Part shown: piece after piece, positions 44,744 through 57,400 of the stretch
Position numbering within the stretch: the stretch's first letter is position 1
How the letters are laid out: the number at the start of each line of letters is the position of its first letter
Source of the DNA: Voacanga thouarsii
Taxonomy: Eukaryota > Streptophyta > Magnoliopsida > Gentianales > Apocynaceae
Reading direction: 5' to 3'
Assembly: GCA_026120185.1 (NCBI GenBank)
Contig: JANUWF010001481.1
Span: 2,485,001-2,549,000 of the forward strand
Length of the DNA: 64,000 bases
Translations under genes and position numbers: made by a program
The notes under the pieces: model-generated
The model's input: only the letters and a program-made list of their open reading frames with translations
The model's database searches: none
What the model was told of the DNA's origin: nothing

Positions 44744-46611
44744 TGCAAAATCCCACCTAAATCTACCATAGAGTAAGAAGGATGGGGTGCATATCATATC
44801 ATTTTGCATAAACTATATTCCTTGAATGATTTTGTGTGCCTTAGAATTGTGGTTTATGGGCTATAGGGTTTATTTGTGCTTGTTGAGTAGAAAGGGTAAA
44901 AAGGTAATTTTACTTGAGATCGAAATAGGAAGATGGCTTGAGGCTTAGATACAAAGAGGATTTGGTTGGGAAAATTAGAACAAGAGTTATTGTGGTTAAG
45001 TGGTTAGATCTTTGCGATATAATATCTGAGGTCTTGAGTTCAAATCCCATCATCTACATTTTATTCATAATTATCTTAACCCATGTTTGAATTTTTCTTT
45101 TTCTTACATTCCTTAAAGTTAGGAATATTGTCTTGGGGAAGACATATTGGTAATATCTTAACAATGTGATCTTGTCCTAAAAAGAATTTAAACTACTCCT
45201 ATTTCTTTAATTCAGTTTTATATTTATAAAAGTCTTGGGTTATTCCTTGCTTGGAGTTTCAAAAATTCTAGCTCATATGGGATAGGAATTTGGCCGAAAT
45301 TTGTGGAGGAAAAATAGGAAGAGGTTTTCAATTAAATCACCATACCTATTCTTCCAAGAACTTCATTGTCTTCTTGTTCTTGTTTTGGTTAAAATTTGAA
45401 AAATTTTCCAGATATTCTTTATGGCTAGTTTTTGAAATTTGTAGCAATCTTTCCCTACCTAATTCTTGCAAAGAACCAACCATCTTGTGTGAAGATGAAA
45501 GCTGAAACACTTTGGAATTTCGCAGATTTACAAGCTACACCAAACCAGAAATTTTTTCAGCAAATAAGCAAGCTTTGAACATGAACATTGAGCCATTCAT
45601 TTGTGCTCAAGAACACCTGAAACTTTCTTCTTTCTTCTCCAAGATGGTGGTTGGAAAACCACCATTAATGGACCTTCAAACACTCCTAAACTCCAGCTAC
45701 AAATTTAGTTCAAAGATCTTTGAAAAATCTGCTCAAAATCCATCCAAAATCACAAGAGTACTTTAGCTGAAATTCTAGAAAATTTTCCAGCTTTGCCTAT
45801 CTAATGTTAGGTCCGATTTCTTCACCAGACTTCTTCATGTTTTCGGCCGTATGTAGCTATGATAGAACCCCTTGGCTTCTCCATCTACCTTGGTCATTAG
45901 AACTCTATTAACACACCTCAAAACACTCCTAACTTCATTCCAATCAAAATTATTCAAACTTCAAAAATTAAATTCCAGATTTTTCTTCCATTAAATACTC
46001 ACCTAGCTCGATAATAAAACCAGAATTTTCTCTTCCCTTGTACAGAATTTTTGGCTAGCCTCAAACCTGAAACAACTCTTCATTCCATAATCAAATCATA
46101 GCTAGTTTAGCTATTCACCATTGAAGGACAAGAAACCTTCAAAGAGCAAACACCATTACCCAATCTTCTACCTCAAACATCTCCACATTTCTCTCAATTT
46201 GAAATTTGAAAAAGCTAAAATTCTCTCTCACACACTCTCTCTTTCTTGGACAACCGAACACCCTCCTCCTAGCTAGGCCATTCGGCCATCATTCACAACA
46301 ACACATGAAAACACCCATTCTCAATTCCTCTGAAAAACACCAAGAACACACACGACACTTCTTCAACCTTCAATCACCTCTATTCATCCCAAATCACTTC
46401 AAGAAGCTTCAAACCAACTAGTATTTGGTCTATACTCACTCATAAGCCACTCCATAACTCCAAAAACACAAAAGTTGATCATCCATTCGAATTAAGCACA
46501 CCTTTTTGGTCAAGAACAAGAAGAACATCAAGAAGGTAAATTTAAACACCTTGGGCCTTTGTCATCTCATCATCACCATGTCAATATCATCCTAATATCA
46601 CACTCTCTCTT

Positions 46612-46642
<31 letters not shown>

Positions 46643-49035
46643 TGGCCGAACCTTGGATGGCCATTCTTGGACACACTTCAACTAAGGAAGGACTCTCAAG
46701 CACTCAAGTACCTTCATTAAGTAAGGCAATATCTTCAATAGACGTTCATCAAAACCAAGTATTTCTTTCTTGATCTTCTCTTTAAATTTTCAAACTCAAA
46801 TGTCTTAGATGATGGACTTGATAGTTTGATTGAATAATATAGGGTTAGAGATATATATGCGGGTAAAAGGAATGGATTTAAGGCATGAAGATTGGAATGA
46901 ATGTTATGACTTATGGATTATGCTTTAAGATCATTATATGTTCATTATGATTAAGGGTTTTATGGTTGTTTTGATGTATGATAGTCATTATGCCACCATT
47001 GTTGATTATGCCTTCATGATGTTATATTTTTTAATAAATCCCAAGATAATATTATATCTAGTAGAATATCAACATTGTTGTGATGTATGTTAATACAAGT
47101 ATATATTTGGATAAATCGACATGTTATTTGTTGGATTCATTTGCGTATGAATATGTATATAGATTTTCTCTAGTAATAAAATTATTGTAAGAACTACTTT
47201 TATTATTTTTAGTATTATTTTTATTATCATTATTTTTATGAATGTAATTAATATAATTATTTAATTTAATTTGCTAATTTTGGAAACCATTAAGTAGTTT
47301 TGAAATTAATAATTATTTAAAATATTATTATTTTATTAGCTAAATAAATAGTAATATTTTTATAAATAATAATATATTAGAATTAATTAATATCAAATGT
47401 CTTTTATATTTGTATTATTATTAGTTGGCCTTACTAAAACTTTTATTTACATTCATAAATATTATTTATAGCAGAATAATTTATTTATTATTAATAATGT
47501 TTATTTATTATTTATTAGTAAAATTATTTATAATCTATTATTAATATTACTTTTTATTTGTAATAATATTTTATTATTATTTATTACCAATATTATTTAG
47601 AATTTATTATTATTAGTACTCATTATTTATTACTTATTTATTAACAATATTACTCATTATTTATTATTTGTTAATAAATAGTTAATATTATAATTTTTTA
47701 TTGATTATTTATCTATAACACCTACTTATTTCAACTTATTAAATTAATCTTATTCTATAAAATATTTTTATCAACTAGTGTTAAAGTTTAAAGCATTGTT
47801 GTCATAGCTAGATGTTGTTGTAAGTAGTTAAGCCTAAGAGTTATTTATTTGAAGCAAGTATTGTCTGGATATTGGGATTTATACCTTATATTTACCCTAA
47901 GTGGGGTTAGGTTGCATTGAATTATCTTAGAAGGCTACTGTACCCAGGAAAAGCAAAAGATCAGGTAAGTTCCTGCATAAAGCTGTTTGAAGATCAAAGT
48001 TACCTTGACAAGTGAAACATGATGTATACAAGGATTTGTACTATGAATGCAATTATGGACAATTTTTCTTTTTCTTTTCAGTCAAACAAACCATTTTAAG
48101 ATAAACAAGCAATTTTATACAAAATGCTGAACTTCTCCTAAAAAACCAACTTTGAAAAGAATTTTGGAAACCATAATTGCCATTTCAATGAGAATCATTG
48201 TATGATCTTTCTTTTCTCATCCAAAGTGGGACAAACACAACGTTGAGTACTTAATAAGGTTAGACTACTAGGACTAGTCTTTGAAGGGTTAGGGTAAGTC
48301 TCTCAATAGGTGGCCCCCTCTGAGGGGTGAGTCCTTCGTAAATAGGATGCCAGTCCTGTAGGTCATGCCAGTCCGAGCTAGTAAGTACAGTCAAGTGGAA
48401 TGTGTATTTTCAGAATGGACAACTGGTATGTTTGGATGTGGAGTTGGAGGTATATCTCACCCGATAGGCCGTACACCTATCTTGTGTCAGTATGCACAAA
48501 GTGTGGCATCCTGAATGTTCTTTTGTCATGGTGCACAAAGTGTGGTGCCATGACTACCTCTTTTGAGTAGTTACTTTTATTGTATACATGTATGGCTTTT
48601 AGAAGGAAAACACCACTCTTTATTTGTGAAATTTGTTTGAGGCTTTATAGCACTTTTTTTTTTTTTAATGAAAATTTCTCAACTTGCATATATGAATTGT
48701 TTTACCTGAAACACTTAAAGCACACACGGTCTTTTTGAGATTTATGTCTCACCACCTTTTATACCATGCTTTCAGGTCGGTCATGTTGTGGAGGTTATTG
48801 ATTAGAGATTGTCTTTATTTTGAAGACTGATTTCTTTTCCTATGTATTTTATTTGAGAGACTCTAGTAGACATTTATTTATTTTTTGGAATTGTTCATGT
48901 ATCATTTGAGTTGTAATAAGTTTGATTTGGATTATTACTTCCCTTTCTTTTGTGAGTCCTAGTTATAAAGATCCTTTGCCCTAAGGACGGGGTGACATCC
49001 CCAGCCTAATAGGGCGTAGGTAGTGGGGTGTTACA
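44744..49035 (+). mobile_element. Gypsy-3 5' LTR
   Basis: A 4,292-bp LTR of the same family, with the A/B-box module at 44,992-45,046, TC tract at about 46,606-46,641, an AT-rich zone at about 47,190-47,740, and intron-like borders at 47,965-48,081. The strong donor CAG/GTAAGT starts at 47,962. Confidence 0.92.
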
Positions 49036-49135
49036 AGTGGTATCAGAGACAAGATTTTGACAATTATTAGTAGTATTTACTTTATTTCATTAAGATTAAA
49101 ACATTTTTACTAATCTGGGTTGTTTATATTGTAAG

Positions 49136-49603
49136 ATGGTTAGAATGTATAGAACTACGAAGAAGGGACAACAATGGCATCCACCAATCACTATCTACCC
49201 GGAAGACTTACTAGTGCCACAACCCGCACCTCAACCAGTCATACCTTTGGAAGAAAGCAGTGACGATGAGGTTCATATTATTGAGCCATCCCTTATACCT
49301 ATAATAGACTTGATTATTGATAGTAAGGATAAGGATATTGATATGGAATATGTCCTAAACGCACCTAGTCCCATGATTGATTTAACTACTGATAGTTATG
49401 ATCCGGGGAAGATAGACTATGAATTTTCACCTAGACCTTCTTTTGTAACCCCACACAACCATGTTGAAACTGGGGAGAGTTCTGGGAGACCCGGGAAGGA
49501 ACCAATGGACTATAGGCTGGTAAATGGTGCATCGATAGACTTGTCTAAGAATACTAGGGGTTGGTTATATGATGCCGACACTGAGAATTCTAATGAGGAT
49601 TAG
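49136..49603 (+). CDS. Gypsy-3 ORF1, SUMO-interaction-like acidic protein
   Basis: An open 155-codon homologue of gypsy-1 ORF1. It has the basic start MVRMYRTTKKGQQWHPP and motifs SSDDEVHIIE (41-50), PIIDLIIDSKD (55-65) and PMIDLTTDSYD (79-89), and ends RGWLYDADTENSNED. Spacing between the second and third motifs matches gypsy-1. The reading frame is free of stops, although gag starting 267 bp downstream has twelve in-frame stops in about 570 nt. Some acidic residues are replaced (SED to SKD), so motif strength may be reduced. It could be selectively maintained or simply have fewer mutable Gln/Trp codons. Confidence 0.65.
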   Translation: MVRMYRTTKKGQQWHPPITIYPEDLLVPQPAPQPVIPLEESSDDEVHIIEPSLIPIIDLIIDSKDKDIDMEYVLNAPSPMIDLTTDSYDPGKIDYEFSPRPSFVTPHNHVETGESSGRPGKEPMDYRLVNGASIDLSKNTRGWLYDADTENSNED

Positions 49604-49869
49604 GGAAAAGGTTTTTTCCATGCTTAGGAAGCTATTATTTACTGCTTTTAATGAACTCACGTGCTTGGGGTTCATTAATGTTTAATATTTTATTTCAAAA
49701 TTTATGCAAATAAGAGTACCTTGGTATACGCCAATCTTGAAAAATGCAATTGTTTATGCAAAGCTTGCATCTGATTTACTTTTACTTAAGCCTGAATGTG
49801 AATGCAGGCTTGATTTAAATATTTTGCACTTTGATGCATAACTTATTATTTGGGAGTGATAGTTTAGAA

Positions 49870-50975
49870 TGGCACCAAAGCGTTGTGTAACAACATCTAG
49901 CAGATGGGTTCCTGAAGCAAAACCCATGACTCCATAATATGATGCTACTCAACTTTCATTGCCAAATTAGTGGAATGAGAATGAACCTGAGCAGGAAGTG
50001 GGGTTTGGAGAGCCTACTAGTGTGACCATGGGGCAAGCATTAAACAAGATGATGGAGATACTGCAAACATTATCAGAATGAAAGAACTCGAAAGGGAAAA
50101 ATGAAGCTTTGGAGAGGTTTCTGAAGTTCTAACCTCCCACCTTCTTGGGAGAAGCAAAACAAGATTAGAAAGCAGAGCAGTGGGTAGAGTAAATGAATGA
50201 CATCTTTGCCACACTCCAATTTGAGAAGCAGATGGTAAAATTTACTACATTTAGACAGAGAGGCTTAACACGGGCATGGTGGCAGTGAGTCTAGAAAGAC
50301 TAGGAATTAATAGATCAAGACTGGACGTGGGCCAACTTTGTAGAAGCATTCAAAGTAGAATATGTCCCTCAGTAGATAGTGGAGAAAAGGGAGGACGAGT
50401 TCCAGAATTTGAAATAAGGGAGCATGATCGTGGCTTAGTATGCTACTCGTTTTACCCAATTGTCAAAGTATTGTAAGAGGCTGGTAGATACCAAGCAGAA
50501 CCGAACTAGGCATTTGTTAAGGGACTAAGGCAGGAGTTGAGAAGGACTTTGGCACCTTTTCCACCGATGACTTATTCTAGGGTAGTAGACGCACTAACCT
50601 AATCAGAAAATGAGGACCGAAGCAAGATGGTATATAAACCATTCTTGCCACCAAGACAACCACCGAGACCCTTTTAGAGACAACAAGCTAATAAGTGACC
50701 TGCCCACCAGCAATGGCAGAGCAAGCACAAACGGCACCGACTAATCCTACACAGAATCTCCTGTCGTACTAACATTGTAGGAAGAAGGGACATGTAGAAA
50801 AGAACTGTTTGTCTATGGGAGTTGAAAGGAAACGCTACAATTGCGGAGATCCAACGCATCTTCGAAATGCTTGTCCAAAATGTCTTCGAATCGGGCAAAG
50901 AAATTCGGCCTAGACCGTGGGAGCTAATTGAGCCAATATTGCAGGAGCCTCCGAAAGTGGAACTCAGAAGCCGCA
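49870..50975 (+). pseudogene. Gypsy-3 gag, twelve stops in one frame
   Basis: From the ATG at 49,870 (MAPKRCVTTSSRWVPE) a single frame can be followed for about 570 nt without indels. It contains twelve stop codons, most at sites where gypsy-1 or gypsy-2 have Gln, Arg or Trp codons, for example in FLKF-stop-PPT and AEQWVE-stop-MND. A one-base loss near 50,510 then shifts the frame. The zinc knuckles near 50,760-50,880 are damaged: the first has lost Cys residues, the second reads YNCGDPTHLRNAC. Confidence 0.88.
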
Positions 50976-51470
50976 AGTGAAAGCAAATGTTTTTGCAGGA
51001 GCAGATGCAGCAGTAGTGGAAGGTACGTTTACTATCCAAAGTCATTCAGTTAATGCATTAATAGACCTTGGATTTATCTATTCCTATCTAAACAAGAATT
51101 GTGCATATCATTTGGGTTGGGATGGAGTAGAACTACCTTTTATCTTGTTAGTAAGTGCACCCTTGAGAAAAATAGTGCAAGCAGAACGGTATGTGTAGAA
51201 TTATAAGATTGAAATGGGGGAAAGAGAGCTTGGAAAGAGACTTGATAGTCTTAGCTATTGATGACTATGATCTAATTTTGGGTATGGATTGGCTAGCTAA
51301 GCATAGAGTTAAGATAGATTGTAAGAATAAGTCGGTCCTATTCATTAGACCTGGTTTTGATGTGCTGGAATTCAATAGTAAGCAAATATAAGAATTGAAA
51401 TTTTTGATAGTTGGAACAAAAGCCCAGAAGTTACTAAAGTAATGATGCCAATGATATTTGGCTGACGTGA
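50976..51470 (+). pseudogene. Gypsy-3 protease
   Basis: The retropepsin motif reads ALIDLGFIYSYLNKN in place of LIDSGSTHSYL, so the catalytic Ser is gone. Later, LILGMDWLAKHR is preserved. The stop after RYV at about 51,196 coincides with the stop in gypsy-1 at 24,005. Confidence 0.8.
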
Positions 51471-52860
51471 TAAACAAGCCAAATGATCAATGCACCCTAG
51501 AAAATACTAAGGTAAAATATTTTTCTGATGTGTTTCCCGGAGAACTCACTTCTCTTCCTCCCAACTGAGAAGTTGAGTTCATCATAGATCTAATTCTAGG
51601 AGCAGAACCTGTATCCCGAATCCTATATCGGATGGCACCGACAGAATTAAAGGAACTAAAGGAGCAGCTAGAGGAATTGGTGAAGCAAGGTTACATAAGA
51701 CCTAGTACGTTACCATGGTGAGATCCAGTGCTATTTGTGAAGAAGAAATATGGGACCTTGAGGTTGTGCATCAACTATTGGGGGTTGAATAATTTGACCA
51801 TCAAGAATAAATATCCTCTACCTTTAATTGATGAGCTTTTTGATTAGTTGCAAGGCTCTAGTTATTTCTCCAAATTAGATTTGAGGCAAGGATGCTATCA
51901 AGTGCAGATAAATGAGAAGGATATTTTCAAGATGGCCTTCAACACTAAATATGGTCAGTACGAGTTTGTAATGATGCCTTTTGGAGTGACCAATGCACTG
52001 GTGGTGTTTATGGATTTGATGCATCGTATTTTCCAACCATACTTGGATAAGTTTGTGGTGGCATTCATCGACGATATACTTATATACTCTAAGAGTCTAG
52101 TGGATCATGCAGAGCATCTAAAGTTGGTATTGGAAAACCTAAGAGAGGTCAAGCTATATACCAAATTTAGCATGTGTGAATTATGGCTGGATAATGTGTC
52201 GTTTCTTGCTCGTGTTGTGACCAAGGATGGAATTAAAGTAGCCCCAACAAAAGTCGAAGCAGTTTCAGACCGAAAGCAACCGGAGAATATCATCAAAATA
52301 AGAAGCTTCTTGGGGTTGGCCGGCTATTACCGGTGGTTTATTAAAGGGTTCTCAACACTAGCATCACCCATGACCCGATTGTGGAGAAAGGATGTACCCT
52401 TTGTCTGGAGTGAGAAATACAAGAAGAGTTTCCAAGAGTTGAAGCAGAGGTTAATAACGGCTCTAGTGCTGAGTTTGGTAGAAGGAGATAAACTCTATGC
52501 TTTGTATACTAATGCTTCTAAGGAAGGTTTGGGAACGGTATTGATGCAGGATAAGAAGGTAATAGCTTCACCTCTTGGAAGTTGAAGCTGCACGAAGTTA
52601 ATTATCCAATGCATAATTTGGAGTTGGCTACTATTGTATTTGCTTTGAAAAAAAAATGGTATCATTGCTTGTATGGAGCCGAGTATGAAGTGTTCATAGA
52701 CCACAAGAGTCTAAAATATATTTTTACCCAGAAGGATTTGAATTTGATGTAGCAAAGATGGATGGAATTTTTGGAGGAATATCGTTATCCTATCAACAGC
52801 CACCTAGGAAAGGCCAACGTTGTTGCTGATGCCCTGAGTCGTAAAGTAAAAAATCGCTAG
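51471..52860 (+). pseudogene. Gypsy-3 reverse transcriptase and RNase H
   Basis: The 245-codon open stretch 51,848-52,585 holds the RT palm and thumb: [15 protein letters not shown], the intact catalytic FIDD box at 52,064-52,075, and [19 protein letters not shown]. RNase H remnants follow ([16 protein letters not shown], where the first catalytic Asp has become Asn, then NVVADALSRK). Stops and frame changes lie on both sides. Confidence 0.85.
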
Positions 52861-54387
52861 ATTGAGAATTCAAGAGATTCAAGTAGTCCAAGATATACTG
52901 GATAGGAGGACGAAAGTACAAGAAGAAAGGATTATCGTCAGTAATCTACGATTGAAACCAGATCTAAGGCAAGAAATCATCAAAGTACAGCAAAGCAATG
53001 CGAATTTTCATCTTTTCAAAGACAAAGAACTTAAGAAGGAAGGCAATGATTTCTAGCAGGATGAGACGGGAGTGTTGTATTTTCGAGATCGTTTGTGTAC
53101 GACTGATGAGCAACCACTAAAGAATAAAATTTGGCATATAAAAACATGTATGCTATTCATCTAGGAAAAATAAAAATGTATCAAGATCTGAAGAAAGTCT
53201 ATTGGTGGCCTAAAATAAAGAAGAACGTGTTGAAGTATGTCTCCACATGCCTGACCTGTCAAAAAGTTAAAGCAGAGCACAAAAAGTCAGTAGGATTATT
53301 GCACCCTGTACTGATACCAGAGTGGAAATGAGAAGAGGTGACCATGGACTTCGTTAGCAGACTCCCTATGGCAATGACATAAAAGAATGCCATATAGGTT
53401 GTAGTTGACAGATTGATTAAATCAGTGCATTTTATACTGGTGAACATAAGGGACTCAATAGAGAAGTTAACTTAAACATATGTGCGGGAGGCAGTCATAT
53501 TGCATAGAGTACCTTCGAGTATCATGTCTGACCGAGACCCGAGGATTACATCTCGATTTTGGGGCAAGTTTTAGAAATCAATGGGTTCTAATATAAAGGT
53601 CAGTACGACAGCACACCTGCAAACCGATGGTCAGTTAGAAAGGGTTATTTAGAAATTGGAAGATATGCTGAGAGATTACGTATTGGATTTTGGAGATAAG
53701 TGGATTAATTGCATACCGTATGCAGAATTAGCTTACAATAATAGATACCAATTCTCGATTGGAATGGCCCCATATGAAGCGTTGTATGGACATAAGTGTC
53801 AAGTGCCTTTATATTGGCACTATTCAGAAGACGATCACGTAAGCAAGTCTGGAGAAGTCTTTATTCAGGAAATGTTGGATAAGGTGAAGCTGATCAGAGA
53901 AAGGTTGAAAGTAGCTTAAAGTCAACAAAAATGTTATGTGGATAATAGGCAAATAGAATTGGAATTCCAGGTAAGAGAAAGTGTGTTTTTTAGGTTGACT
54001 CCAAGTAGGGGAATCTTGAAGCATCCGAAAGGTGGAAAGCTGAATCTGAGATATTTGGGATCGTTTCCAATCATGAAAAGAATTGGACCAGTTGCATATC
54101 GGCTAGATTTGTCTAATAGTTTGACGGGAATACATGATGTATTCCAGGTGTCTCAGTTGAAGAAGAACAATGCCAACCCGAGACATGTTTTGAATGATGA
54201 ACCATTGGTATTGCAACCCAACTTATGCTATGTGGGGAAACCAGTCAAAATTTTAGACCGAAGTATCAAGACACTCTGGAATAAGCTGATACTAATGGTG
54301 AAGGAACAGTGGGAGCATCATGGCACTCAAGATGCCACGTGGCAAACGGAAGAACGGGTAAAGTGAAAATACCCCAACTTGAAATAA
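52861..54387 (+). pseudogene. Gypsy-3 integrase and chromodomain tail
   Basis: The zinc domain YAIHLGKIKMYQDLKKVYWW (zinc His kept) is followed by [14 protein letters not shown], then a core with SDRDPRITS and EALYGHKCQVPLYW. The tail reads VGKPVKILDRSIKTL, then VKEQWEHHGTQDATW with the chromodomain Trp residues, and ends at TAA 54,385-54,387. Several stops (for example near 53,330 and 53,917) interrupt it. Confidence 0.85.
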
Positions 54388-54434
54388 AGGTACACGCAGA
54401 ATTTCGGAATGAAATTCTTCTAAGGAGGGGAGGA

Positions 54435-57400
54435 TGTAAAACCTCACCTAAACCTACCCTAGAGTTAGAGGGATATGGTGCATATCATATTATTTTGCAT
54501 AAAATATATTCTTTTAATGATTTTATATGCCTTAGAATTGTAGTTTATGGGCTATAGGGTTTATTTGTGCTTGTTGAGTTGAAATGGTAAAAAGATAATT
54601 TTACTTGAGGTTGAAATAGGAAGATGGCTTAAGGCTTAGATAAGAAGAATATTTGGTTGGGAAAATTAAACAACAGTTGTTGTGGTTAAGTGGTTAGTGC
54701 TTTGTGATTTAATTTCCAATGTCTTGAGCTCAAATCCCATCTCCTAAGTTTTATTCATAATTATCTTAACCCATGTTTGAATTTTTCTTTTTCTTACATT
54801 CCTTAAAGTTAGGAATATTGTCTTGGGAAAGACATATTGGTAATGTCCTAACAATGTGATCTTGTCCTAAAAAGAATTCTAGAAGAATTCTTATCTCCAT
54901 TATTTTTGTAAGTCTTGTCCTAACCTCTTTGAATTTAAACTACTCTAATTTCTTTAATTCATTTTTATATCTATAAAAGTCTTGGATAATTCCTTGCTTG
55001 GAGTTTCAAAAATTCTGGCTCTTGTGGGATAGGAGGTTGGCTAAAATTGCGGAGGAAAAATAGGAAGAGGTTTTCAATTAAATCACCATAGCTATTCTTC
55101 CAAGAACTTCATTGTCCTCTTGTTCTTGTTTTGGCTAAAATCTAAAAAATTTTCTAGAAATTCTTCATGGCTGGTTTTCAAAATTGCAGCAGCCTAATTC
55201 TTGGAAAAAACTAACCATCTTGTGTGAAGATGAAAGCTAGAACACTTTGGAATTTCTCATCTTTACAAGCTACACCAAACAAGAAATTTTTCTAGCAAAC
55301 AAACAACCTTTGAACATGAACATTGAGCCATTCATTTGTTCTCAAGAACAAGCAAGCTTCTTTCTTCTCCAAGATGGTGGCTGGAAAATCACTATTAATG
55401 GACCTTCAAACACTCCTAAATTCCAACTGCAAATTCAATTGAGAGAGCTTCGAAAAATTTGCTCAAAATCCTTCCAAAATCACAAGAGTTCTTTAGCTAA
55501 AATTTCAAAAAAATTTCCAGCTTTGCTATCCAATGTTAGGTTCGATTTCTTCACCAGACTTCTTCATGTTTTTGGCCATATGTAGCCATGGACAGAACCC
55601 CTTAGCTTCTCCATCTACCTTGGTCATTAAGACTCGATTAACACACCACAAAAAACTCCTATCTTCACTCCATTCAAAAATTTTCAAACTTCAAAATTAA
55701 ATTCCAGATTTTTCTTCCATTAAACACTTACCTAGCTAGATAATAAAACCATAATTTTCTCTTCCCTTGTACAGTATTTTTGGCCAGCCTCAAAGCTGAA
55801 ACAACTCTTCATTCCATGATCAAATCATAGCTAGTTGAGATATTCACCATTGAAGGACAAGAAACCTTCAAAGAGCGAACATCATTACCTAATCCTCTAC
55901 CTCAAACATCTCCACATTTCTCTCAATTTGAAATTTGAAAAAGCTGAAACTCTCTCTCTCTTTCTTGGATAACTGAAATCCCTCCCCCTAGCTAGGCCAT
56001 TCAGCCATCATTCACAATACACACATGAAAACACTCCCTCTCAATTCCTCTCAAGAACACCAAGAACATACACTAAGTTTCTTCAACCTTCAATCACCTC
56101 TATTCATCCCAAATCACTCCAAGAACCTTGAAAGCAACCAGGATTCGGTCCATACTCACTCATAAGACACTCCATAACACCACAAACACCAAAGTTGATC
56201 ATCTATTCGGATCAAACACAACTTTTCGGTCAAGAATAAGAAGAATATCAAGAAGGTAAATTTAAACACCTTGGACCTTCTTCATCTCATCATAACCAAG
56301 TCAATATCAACCTAATCTCACTCACTCATTCACACACACACACACTCTCTCTCTCGAGCTGAATCTTGGATGGCCATTCTTGGACAAACTTCAACCAAGG
56401 AAGGACTCTCAAGCACTTAAGGACCTTTATTAAGCAAGGTGATATCTTCAACTAATGTTCATCAAAACTAAGTATTTCTTTCTTGATCTTCTCTTTAAAT
56501 TCTCAAACTCAAGGGTCTTAGATGATGGACTTGATAAGTTGATTGAATAATGTGGGGTTGGAGATATGTATGTGGAATGCATGTGGTTGATCTTAAGGCA
56601 TGAATATTGGATGAATGTTGTGACTTATGGATTATACTTTAAGATCACTATATGTTCCGTATGATTAAGGGTTTTATGGATGTTTTGATGTATGATAGTC
56701 ATTATGCCACCATTGTTGATTATGCCTTCATTACGTTATATTTTTCAATAAATTCCTAGATAATATTGTGCCTAGTAGAATATTATCCTTGTTGTGATGT
56801 ATGTTAATACAAGTCTATCTTTGGATAAATCAACATGTTATTTGTTGGTTCCATATGGGTATGAATATGTATGTAGATTTTCTTTAGTAATAAAATTATT
56901 GTAAAAACTACTTTTATTATTTTTAGTATTATTATTACTATCATTTTTTTATTAATATAATTATTTAATTTAATTTGCTAATTTCGACAACCACTAAGTA
57001 GTTTCAAAATTAATAATTATTTAAAATATTGTTATTTTATTAGATAAATAAGTATTAATATTTTTATAAATAATAATATATTGGAATTAATTAATATCAA
57101 CTGTCTTTTATATTCATATTATTGTTAGTTGGCCTTACTAAAACTTTTATTTACACTAAAAAATATTATTTATATCAGAATAATTTATTTAGTATTAATA
57201 ATATTTGTTTATTATTTATTAGTAAAATTATTTATAATCTGTTATTAATAATATTTATTATTTGTAATAATATTATTTATTACCAATATTATTTAGGATT
57301 TATTATTAATAGTACTCATTATTTATTACTAATTTTATTTATTATCTATATTACTCATTATATATTATTTGTTAATAAATAGTTAATATTATAATTTATA

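Noticed and set aside
47190..47740. AT-rich zone as a replication origin or matrix attachment region
   Set aside because: The same AT-rich block occurs at the same place in all six LTRs, so it is an LTR feature. Nothing specific supports an origin.
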